Positions 15,037-21,886 of a stretch of 64,000 nt of DNA are shown one piece after another (the first letter of the stretch is position 1; every line of letters begins with the position of its first letter). Made by a program: the position numbers and the translations under genes. The stretch spans positions 744,001-808,000 of the forward strand of contig NZ_CP023694.1 in assembly GCF_008705135.1 (NCBI RefSeq). The letters are read 5' to 3'. This DNA is from Streptomyces coeruleorubidus. GTDB taxonomy: Bacteria; Actinomycetota; Actinomycetes; Streptomycetales; Streptomycetaceae. The notes beneath the pieces were generated by a model. It was given only the letters and a program-made list of their open reading frames with translations. It had not been told where the DNA came from and searched no databases.

Positions 15037-16059
15037 ATGGCGCCCCTCTTCATGGCTTGTGGCCGGGTGAGCCGGACGTGTCGGATTCGGCTGGTGGGAC
15101 CACCCTCGATGACCGCTGCACTGCTCACCCGGGCGGGCCTCGGAGAACTCATCACGGCCGGCACGCCGTTGTTCAGCCGTGAAGCGGCCGTGGCCCTGAC
15201 GTGTTACACCTACTGGGCGTTTCTGTGGGACGACCACCTCGACGGTCTCGTCCAGGACCCGGACGCGGCCATCGCTCTGACCGGGGAGGCGAACCGGGTG
15301 ATGACCGAACCGGAAGCCGCCCCGCTGATCGACGACCCGTTCGTGAGGAGTCTGCGCGACATCCGCCGCATGACCGAGGAGTGCCTCGGCCCAAACGGGG
15401 TGCACGCGATGCGTGCCGAGCACACGCAGTGGCTGGGCGGACAGCTGTGGAAGCTCGCCCTGCACCGGAGGCCGGCGCCGCCGACGGTGGGAGAGTGGCT
15501 GCGCATGCGCTGGCAGAAGGCCGGCACCGGCGTCCTGGCCGCGCTGGTCCCCCCGGGCGGCGGCTACGCGCTGTCTCCGGCCGATCAGTACGACCCGCTG
15601 GTGCGCGCCTTCACCCAGGCCGTCTTCTATCCCTGCACCATCATCAACGAGCTGGGCAGCCTGCTGAAGGAGCAAGCGAACGGCCAGGGGCACGTCAACC
15701 TGGTCTCCGCGGTGGCGGCCGAGCACGGCATCGGTCTCGCCGAGGCGTTGCTGAAGGTGTGGGAGCTGTACGAAAGGTTCGTCGGGCTCATGTCGCGTCT
15801 GCAGGAGCGGCTTCTGCGCGACAGCCGCCCCTCGGTCGCCCGCTACGCCGCCGAGTTGCCGCAGTGGCTGCCCGCCACCGTCAACTGGATGTCCCGCAGC
15901 GTCCGCTACCTCACGCCCCTCGATCAGGACAGCCCCGGCGGAACATCGCTGGTTCCCCCCGCGCTGTCCAGGACCGGCACCCCCCGGCTGTGGGACCCCG
16001 CCGACCTCACCCCGCCGCCGTATCCGGACATCGCCTGGTTGTGGACCCGACTGGACTGA
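15037..16059 (+). CDS. Class I terpene synthase
   Basis: About 340 residues. The aspartate-rich metal motif reads FLWDDHLDG (DDxxD at about residue 65), and the second metal motif is NELGSLLKE (NxxxSxxxE), followed downstream by the Arg-Tyr of VRYLTP. All three catalytic elements of bacterial type I terpene cyclases are present, so the enzyme should ionise a prenyl diphosphate. The start is uncertain. ATG 15037 gives a length near the family norm, because homology-like sequence (RLVGPPSM) precedes ATG 15109; the latter has the better-spaced purine run and would give 316 residues. No prenyltransferase or P450 is adjacent, and the product cannot be predicted. Confidence 0.85.
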   Translation: MAPLFMACGRVSRTCRIRLVGPPSMTAALLTRAGLGELITAGTPLFSREAAVALTCYTYWAFLWDDHLDGLVQDPDAAIALTGEANRVMTEPEAAPLIDDPFVRSLRDIRRMTEECLGPNGVHAMRAEHTQWLGGQLWKLALHRRPAPPTVGEWLRMRWQKAGTGVLAALVPPGGGYALSPADQYDPLVRAFTQAVFYPCTIINELGSLLKEQANGQGHVNLVSAVAAEHGIGLAEALLKVWELYERFVGLMSRLQERLLRDSRPSVARYAAELPQWLPATVNWMSRSVRYLTPLDQDSPGGTSLVPPALSRTGTPRLWDPADLTPPPYPDIAWLWTRLD

Positions 16060-16093
16060 CCAGGCGGCAGCTCTCTGTGAGGCATGAAGGCCC

Positions 16094-16134
16094 GAGGGAG
16101 GATGGCGACGGGAATCCCCTCGCCATCCTCCCTC
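16094..16134. terminator. Strong bidirectional terminator hairpin
   Basis: A perfect 15-bp stem (16094-16108 with 16120-16134) closed by a loop that can itself pair GGGA with TCCC. It sits between the convergent terpene synthase gene and the lipase remnant. Confidence 0.85.
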
Positions 16135-16137
16135 GCC

Positions 16138-16827
16138 TCAGTCCAGGTTCTTCTCCAGCACCTTCAGGTAGGGGTCCCGTACTCCGTCGCTCGTTGGGGC
16201 GAGGACATCCGCGGTCAGCCCGCTCACTCGGTCGGCCAGCCCACCGATCAGGGGCATGGACGCGCGGATCCTGCCGTGGGAGTCGATGTACCGCAGGGCG
16301 TTCACATGCGTGTAGACAGGCTCCGGCGGGAGCTGCGGCACGATGTCGTTGTTGTTGACGAAGCGGTAGGTCCGGTTCTTGTAGCCCTTGTTGTACGCGG
16401 CGGCCAGCGTCGGATCGCACGTCCGAGGCTGGCCGAAGGTGTAGACACCGTCCGCTGCCAGAGGCGGCTCCTCCAGGAACATCCGCGCGCCGGCGAGCAT
16501 GGCCGGGCTCCGCCGAGGCTGTGCCCGGTGAACCACACGGTCTGGCCGTTGGTCCGCCACTCCTCCAGCGTGGCCAGGACGTCGGGGTAGATCGAGTCCA
16601 GGGCCTCGGCGAAGCCGTGGTGGACGTGTCCCTTGCCGTCCGGGCCGCGCCTCGGCGGTGCCGTGCCGTCGGTCAGCCAGTCCTTGATCTGGGTCGGTTC
16701 CGTGCCGCGGAACGCGGTGATGACCATGTGGTCGCCGGCCGGCGTGTAGGCCTGCGTGTCAGAGACAGTAGGCAAGGCGCAGGCTGTAGCCGGAGGCGCG
16801 GTGGTCGAGGGTGACAGGAGCGGTCAC
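16138..16827 (-). pseudogene. Broken class-3 lipase gene with two disruptions
   Basis: The frame from GTG 16827 (AAGGAG upstream) reads MTAPVTLDHRASGYSLRLAY and stops at TGA 16759-16761. A second frame continues with DTQAYTPAGDHMVITAFRGT through WFTGHSLGGA. After a one-base loss at about 16500 a third frame continues AMLAGARMFLEEPPL, YTFGQPRTCDP, FVNNNDIVPQLPPEP and VNALRYID to the stop at 16138. The GHSLGG nucleophile elbow is split by the second frameshift. The family usually has about 45 more residues between LAYC and DTQAY, so the first lesion is probably a deletion with a frameshift. No intact lipase can be made. Confidence 0.85.
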
Positions 16828-16870
16828 GGAATTCCCTTCGACTCCTTCAATTGTCGTTCGCCCGTTTTTC

Positions 16871-17140
16871 TCACGCGTTCGCGGCGCTGCTCGGGCGGGC
16901 CTTTTTCGTGGTCTGGCGCGGCACGTCCGACCCGTCCTGAAGATCGGCGGCGAACGCCTCGGCCGTCGCCTCCGCCGCAATGTCGCTCAGGTCTTCGTTG
17001 ATCTCGTGGGCGACTCGCTTGGCGTCCATCGCCAGCTTTACGGAGGACTTCACAGTTCCTCGGACGACCGGCCTGATCAGCTTCTTCAGGAGAGGCGCCG
17101 ACGCTACCCCAACCAAGAAGACGGGAATCACAGGAAGCAT
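16871..17140 (-). CDS. Small DUF5132-like protein
   Basis: An 89-residue protein. The N-terminus is hydrophobic (MLPVIPVFLVGVASAPLLKK), then RPVVRGTVKSSVKLAMDAKRVAHEI, an acidic helix and a basic tail. This matches the general look of DUF5132 proteins: a short membrane-inserting helix followed by an amphipathic helix. Related proteins are often found near gas-vesicle or heavy-metal-transporter genes, but none is seen here. The ribosome site is weak (GAGAAGGG 12 bases before the ATG). The surrounding DNA is less GC-rich than the rest of the window. Confidence 0.6.
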   Translation of the reverse strand: MLPVIPVFLVGVASAPLLKKLIRPVVRGTVKSSVKLAMDAKRVAHEINEDLSDIAAEATAEAFAADLQDGSDVPRQTTKKARPSSAANA

Positions 17141-17365
17141 TGTCAGTACAGCCCTTCTCGCAGCTTGCCGGAATTATCGGACAGTGTTCTGGAAATCCGA
17201 GCTTAGCTCCCCAGAAACTCTCTCACCAGGGCATCTCATAACGTTCACCCGTTCGTGTGCACACTGCCCGGCGTTGATCTTTTCCGTCTCCCTGTGACCT
17301 ACCGTGCGAGACAGGCACGCTGTAATTGTCCGCCTCCACGTGAGAAAATTGAGCCGGGAGTGAAT

Positions 17366-17578
17366 GTGGAAAAGACAGCAACTGACGAGGCCGTTGCTGG
17401 GGCTGAGCCCACATCAGAGGAAGTGCTGTATTCCGCTGAAGTGCGCCATGCGAACGGGAAATGCACTCTCACCATCCGCGATCACTTGCACGGCGATGTG
17501 GAAGTTTACGTGGTGCCGAAAGCCGCCGTGAAGAAACTCCCCTTCTATCTCGCGATGCTCAGGAGCAAGCTTTCCTGA
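17366..17578 (+). CDS. Small hypothetical protein
   Basis: About 70 residues (MEKTATDEAVAGAEPTSEEV, then a beta-rich segment TLTIRDHLHGDVEVYVV and a basic end KAAVKKLPFYLAMLRSKLS). I do not recognise a family. GGGAG five bases before GTG 17366 sets the start; GTG 17360 is an alternative. Its codon usage is less GC-biased than its neighbours. It is convergent with the acyl-CoA dehydrogenase gene, 15 bases apart. Confidence 0.5.
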   Translation: MEKTATDEAVAGAEPTSEEVLYSAEVRHANGKCTLTIRDHLHGDVEVYVVPKAAVKKLPFYLAMLRSKLS

Positions 17579-17593
17579 AAGGCGCGAAAGGCG

Positions 17594-18880
17594 TCATGCC
17601 TGCCGCTGGGCCACCAGGGGCACGGCCGGCCGGGAGTCGGTGAGCAGGGAGTGGGCCAGGACTCCGTAGAGGGTGTCGTTGGGGCCGTCGGCGATACGGA
17701 GGCCACGAATGTCGCGAAGGCGCTTCTCCATGGGAGTGCGGCGGGTGTAGCCCTCGCTGCCGTGCAGTTGGAGGCCGATGTCGACAGCTCGGTAGGACAC
17801 GTCCGTGGCGAGGGCCTTGGCGGCGGAGCAGGCCGCCACGTCCACATCGTCTCCGTCCCGCTCGATCCGCTCCAGCAGGGAGAAGCACCAGGCCGTGGCC
17901 GCCTGGACCTCGGCCGCGGCCGTGCCGAGCCGGGACACGACGGACGGGACGTTCGCCAGGGAGGTGCGGCCCACGCTGCGGTGGCGGGCCCGGGCCATCG
18001 TCTCCTCGATCGCCGCGGTCGCCGCACCCAGGCAGACCATCGCCATCATCAGACGCCAGCCGGAGAAGTGGCTGTCGAAGATGCGGCGGCCGTCGCCGGG
18101 CCTGCCGAGCAGGAGTTCCTTGCCGACGCGCACGTTGTCGAAGTGCAGATGGCCCAGGCTCCAGCCGCGTAGCCCGAGGGGCACGGTGGTCTCCGTGAGG
18201 ACGCCGGCGGTCGCGGTCGGCAACCACACCGCTGACAGCGGGACTTCGCGCAGCCATGCCCCGTCGGCGTCCCGCCCGGCGGCCTGTTCGGGCCCGACCA
18301 CCTTGCAGAAGACGACGAACCCGGTGGCCTCCTCCACGCGACTCACCAGACCCTTCGTGCCGGAGAGCAGCAGATGGTCGCCCTGGTCGACCGCTACGGT
18401 GCGCAAGCCGCGCAGATCGGAGCCGGAGTGCGGTTCGCTCGACGCCACGCCCGCCAGCTCTCCGCAGCCCACGATCCTGTCATGGACCGAGCGGGCGACG
18501 AGGGGCCTGCCGTACCGCACGGCCATGGCGCCGTGTCCCGAGCTGAAGATCTCCCGCGCGTCGCAGTCCCGGCGCCCGGCGAGGAACATGGCCAGCCCCT
18601 GGGCCACTCGTTCGAGGTGCGGGGGAACGGTCCGGGTCGCGTCCGCCCGGTCCCCCGCGACACCGCACGCGTGCGCCGGCCCGGTTTTGGCGCGCGGTAG
18701 GTCGAACCCCGTCAGCCCGGCCTGGGCGGCGCGCTTGCGCAGATCGAGCCACGGCGGCCGGGCCGCCTCCTCCGTGACCGGCTCGGGCAGGTGCATGTCG
18801 AGGAAGTCGGTGACGGAGGAGGCGAAGTCCTTCAGGGCGGGATGGCGGGCGAGAACGGCGCAGGATTCCGAGAGAAACAC
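17594..18880 (-). CDS. Acyl-CoA dehydrogenase, end of the NRPS cluster
   Basis: A 428-residue flavoprotein of the acyl-CoA dehydrogenase superfamily. Seen: an N-terminal helical domain, GVASSEPHSGSDLRGLRT (flavin and substrate segment), LSGTKGLVSRVEEATGFVVF, the hinge LGLRGWSLGHLHFDNVRV, and a C-terminal four-helix domain with IGLQLHGSEGYTRRTPMEKRLRDIRGL. The usual catalytic Glu position is not clear to me, so it may act on a carrier-bound or unusual substrate. The start is GTG. It lies downstream of MbtH on the same strand as the NRPS; cluster membership is inferred. It might desaturate an acyl or aminoacyl group of the peptide. Confidence 0.85.
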   Translation of the reverse strand: MFLSESCAVLARHPALKDFASSVTDFLDMHLPEPVTEEAARPPWLDLRKRAAQAGLTGFDLPRAKTGPAHACGVAGDRADATRTVPPHLERVAQGLAMFLAGRRDCDAREIFSSGHGAMAVRYGRPLVARSVHDRIVGCGELAGVASSEPHSGSDLRGLRTVAVDQGDHLLLSGTKGLVSRVEEATGFVVFCKVVGPEQAAGRDADGAWLREVPLSAVWLPTATAGVLTETTVPLGLRGWSLGHLHFDNVRVGKELLLGRPGDGRRIFDSHFSGWRLMMAMVCLGAATAAIEETMARARHRSVGRTSLANVPSVVSRLGTAAAEVQAATAWCFSLLERIERDGDDVDVAACSAAKALATDVSYRAVDIGLQLHGSEGYTRRTPMEKRLRDIRGLRIADGPNDTLYGVLAHSLLTDSRPAVPLVAQRQA

Positions 18881-18993
18881 GTGCGGTGTCCTAACGGCTC
18901 GTGGGATGAGGGGGGTTCACCGGGCGCAGCCCCGGGGGGGGCGGCTCCCCGGTCATGCGCCGCTGGACGCGGACGGGTGTCGCCCTGTGGGTC

Positions 18994-19218
18994 TCACCCT
19001 CCGCCGTCCGTCGCTTCGGCGAGGCTGCGCGGCCGCATGTCGGTCCACACCCGGTCGACGTGGTCGAGGCACGCCCGACGTGTGTCCTCCGGGTGCGCGA
19101 CGGTCCACCCGTCGGGTACGTCGGCGAAGACCGGCCACAGCGAGTGCTGGCCCTCGTCGTTGACGAGCACCAGGAAACGGGCGTCGTCGTCCTCGAACGG
19201 GTTGGTCGCATGCGTCAT
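18994..19218 (-). CDS. mbtH: MbtH-like NRPS chaperone
   Basis: A 74-residue MbtH-domain protein. Seen: [36 protein letters not shown] and the final tryptophan segment [12 protein letters not shown]; these carry the conserved NPF, SLWP and W residues of the family. MbtH proteins bind adenylation domains and are needed for folding or activity of many of them. AGGAG eight bases before the ATG fixes the start at 19218. It lies downstream of the exporter and megasynthase, so it most likely serves the two adenylation domains of the NRPS at 21887-29353. Confidence 0.95.
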   Translation of the reverse strand: MTHATNPFEDDDARFLVLVNDEGQHSLWPVFADVPDGWTVAHPEDTRRACLDHVDRVWTDMRPRSLAEATDGGG

Positions 19219-19533
19219 GTCGGTTCTCCTGGTTCTCGTGGCCGGGTCCGGGTGAGCGAGGCGCCGGCGGGTCGAGTGGGGAGGAACGGACGGGCGGTCA
19301 TGAGCGCGCCCGCGCGGAAGAGGGCTCGGGCGTGCCCGCTCCTCGATCGGAGCGGGCACGGTGAGGCCTGGGGTCAGGCCACCCGCACATCAGCGATGTC
19401 GAGTGACCGGTTGGCGCCGATCAGCGGACAGGCGGGGAATCAGACATCCATCTTGCCAGGTCAGCGGCGGTTTTCGGGACAGTGTCAGCCGCTGCCACCC
19501 GAACGAATGACGAGCGGCTGAACAGCCCGTCCG
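19219..19533. other. Intergenic region between exporter and mbtH with two tandem hairpins
   Basis: No gene is seen in these 315 bases. Two hairpins stand in line (19332-19359 and 19365-19380), read in the direction exporter to mbtH. They could end or attenuate the NRPS-exporter transcript. A separate mbtH promoter would then lie between them and 19218. Confidence 0.5.
19332..19380 (-). terminator. Tandem hairpins downstream of the NRPS exporter gene
   Basis: Hairpin one has a perfect 11-bp stem (19332-19342 with 19349-19359) and a six-base loop. Hairpin two has a six-bp stem (19365-19370 with 19375-19380). They lie about 150-200 bases after the exporter stop. Confidence 0.55.
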
Positions 19534-21882
19534 TCAGGCGAGTGCGGGAGTGCCGGCCTGGAGCTGCCACAGGGTGGTGTAGGTGCCGCCGCGTGTCACG
19601 AGCTCCTCGTGCGTGCCGTGTTCGGCCACCACTCCCCCGGGCCCCATCACGTAGATCTGGTCGGCGTGCTGCACGGTGGACAGCCGGTGGGCGATGACGA
19701 CCATCGTCCGGTCCGTCCCGAACACCTGGAGGGCCTGCTGGATGATGGCCTCGGTCTCGTTGTCGACGGCGGAGGTGGCCTCGTCGAGGATGATGACCGG
19801 GGGGTCGCGCAGGATGGTCCGGGCCAGCGCGATGCGCTGTTTCTGTCCGCCGGACAGCGCGGCGCCCCGTTCGCCGACGCGGGTCGCGTAGCCGTCGGGC
19901 AGACTGTCGATGAACGCGTCGGCGCCTGCTGTGCGGGCAGCGGTGACGAGTTGCTCGTCGGTGGCGTCGAACGTGCCGTAGCGGATGTTCTCCGCGATCG
20001 TCGCGTCGAACAGGAAGGGCTCCTGGGTGACGTATCCGATGGCGCGGCGCAGGTCGGGCAGCGCGAGGGTGCGCACATCGGCGCCGTCGAGCAACACCCG
20101 TCCGCGGTCGGGGTGGTGGAAGCGCATCAGCAGTTTGGCGACGGTGGTCTTGCCGGCGCCGCTGGTACCGACGATTCCGGTGGTGCGGCCGGGTGGGACG
20201 ACCAGGGACGTGTCGCGCAGCGCCGGCGGCCGGCCGGGGTAGGCGAAGGTCACGTTGCGCAGTTCGATCTCGCCCTTGACCTGCTGTCTGGGCATCGGGC
20301 GGCCCTCGGCGAACGGTTCGAGGGGGAGGTCGTGCAGCCGCTCCACCCGGTCCAGGGCGGTGACGGCGCGCTGGTACTGGTCGGTGGTGCTGCCCAGTCG
20401 GGACAGCTTCAGCATGGCCATGCCCGGCATCTCGATGAGCGGGCCGAAGGCCGCGGTCGACAGGGTGCCCCGGAGCACGGCCCTGCCGCCCAGGAGCACC
20501 GTGCCGACCAGTGCCGAGCCACCGGCCAGCCGCAGGATCTGCGGCGGGATCGCCGAGCTGCGTCCGCCGGCGCGGTCGGCCTCGCTGCACTCGCGGTTCA
20601 GCTCGGTGATACGGGCGATCTCGTGCTCTTCGGTGACGGCGGACTTGATGGTGGTGTGGGCGTGGAGGTTCTCGGTCACGCGGCCGTTCAACCGCGATCG
20701 ACGGGCGTCGGAGGCGGCGTGGCCGGCCACCGCGCGTTCGTGGAAGCGGAAGGACAGCCAGGCGACGAGCGGGATCGGTGCGAGGGCGATCCAGGCGATC
20801 TGCGGAGCGAGCAGCAGGAAGGCCGGGATGAGGAGCGCCAGGCTGGTGCACATCTGGACGACGTCGTTCATGTTGGTGCCGACGAAGGTGCTGATCTGGC
20901 CGATGTCCTCGGACAGGACGGCGTTGACCCGGCTGACGCGTTCCTTCTCCAGGTCGGCCGGTGCCACGCGCTGGACGTGCTCGTAGGTACGGGTGCGCCA
21001 GTCGTCCTCGATGGTCTGGGCCAGCTGTCGCCAGACGACACTGGCCCCGTAGCCGAAGGCCGCCATGGCGAGGCAGGCCGTTCCGGCGGCGCCCACGAGA
21101 AGCGACAACTGGGCGGTGACTCCGGCCACTCCGTACTTGGCGAGGGTCGCGCTGCCGCCCTTGGCGACCAGCAGCACGATCGAGGGGCTGAGGGCGAACA
21201 GCGCCATCTCCGCCAGTTGGGAGAGACCGGACAGCAGTGCCGCGAGAGCGAACTTCCGCTTGTGCGGTCCGATGATGCGGCGCAAGGGGTGGCGGCGCGC
21301 CGCGGCCTCGTCCGCCGACTGTTTCGCGCTGTCGGATCTGCGCCACGCTCTTCGGACCACCGCTGTCGTGGCGACGGTGGTCAGCCCGAGGGTGAGCAGG
21401 GGTTTGCTGAGCAGCTTCAGGAGGAAGGGCCCGCCGATGACGGCCGCCGCCACGGCGCCCGAGGCCCCGAGGATCCTCGGCAGCCAGCGTCCGGCGCCCG
21501 CGCCGTCCCCACGGTCCTCCGGCATGCCCTCACCGGGCTGTGCGGTGGTGTCGGGCCACGGCAGGTTCGCCGCGGTCGCGCGCAGGGCTGCCAGCGTCCG
21601 GGCGATCGCCCGCCGCAGCAACCGAGCGGCCTCGCGCGGACTGACGGTGCGGTCGTGCCTCACCAGCACCCGGCCGGTGACCGGGCTGGCGTGCACCTCC
21701 TCGATGCCCGGGGCCTCGAGGAGTGACGTCTCGGTCAGCCGCGCCGAGGCGGGTCTGCCACGCAGGAGGTCCACCTCCCAGCGCTGACGGCCCGGAACGA
21801 TCGAGCGTGGCCGCATCCTCGCTCTCGTGGGGGTACATCGTGTCGTCGGGCGGTCGCCCGGGGGACTTTCGAGCAAGGCCAT
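19534..21882 (-). CDS. ABC exporter (fused membrane and ATPase domains) with HMA-like N-terminal domain
   Basis: About 780 residues. The N-terminal 65-residue fold (WEVDLLRGRPASARLTETSL, then APGIEEVHASPVTGRVLVRH) resembles a heavy-metal-associated domain without the CxxC metal pair. A six-helix exporter membrane domain follows (about residues 200-500), then an ATPase with Walker A GTSGAGKTT, signature ALSGGQKQRIALAR, Walker B VIILDEATSA and the His switch IAHRLS. ATG 21882 begins four bases after the NRPS stop; GTG 21894, overlapping the NRPS end and closer to GGAGAG, is also possible. The tight junction indicates co-expression, and export of or self-protection from the peptide product is the likely job. 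Confidence 0.9.
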   Translation of the reverse strand: MALLESPPGDRPTTRCTPTRARMRPRSIVPGRQRWEVDLLRGRPASARLTETSLLEAPGIEEVHASPVTGRVLVRHDRTVSPREAARLLRRAIARTLAALRATAANLPWPDTTAQPGEGMPEDRGDGAGAGRWLPRILGASGAVAAAVIGGPFLLKLLSKPLLTLGLTTVATTAVVRRAWRRSDSAKQSADEAAARRHPLRRIIGPHKRKFALAALLSGLSQLAEMALFALSPSIVLLVAKGGSATLAKYGVAGVTAQLSLLVGAAGTACLAMAAFGYGASVVWRQLAQTIEDDWRTRTYEHVQRVAPADLEKERVSRVNAVLSEDIGQISTFVGTNMNDVVQMCTSLALLIPAFLLLAPQIAWIALAPIPLVAWLSFRFHERAVAGHAASDARRSRLNGRVTENLHAHTTIKSAVTEEHEIARITELNRECSEADRAGGRSSAIPPQILRLAGGSALVGTVLLGGRAVLRGTLSTAAFGPLIEMPGMAMLKLSRLGSTTDQYQRAVTALDRVERLHDLPLEPFAEGRPMPRQQVKGEIELRNVTFAYPGRPPALRDTSLVVPPGRTTGIVGTSGAGKTTVAKLLMRFHHPDRGRVLLDGADVRTLALPDLRRAIGYVTQEPFLFDATIAENIRYGTFDATDEQLVTAARTAGADAFIDSLPDGYATRVGERGAALSGGQKQRIALARTILRDPPVIILDEATSAVDNETEAIIQQALQVFGTDRTMVVIAHRLSTVQHADQIYVMGPGGVVAEHGTHEELVTRGGTYTTLWQLQAGTPALA

Positions 21883-21886
21883 CGCG

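Noticed and set aside
17251..17270. GTGTGCACAC palindrome as an operator
   Set aside because: A ten-base dyad standing alone with no second copy and no adjacent regulator is within chance expectation.
17255..17362. Longer N-terminus for the small gene at 17366
   Set aside because: The added residues have several Cys and Pro without pattern, and the GGGAG ribosome site lies directly before the later GTG.
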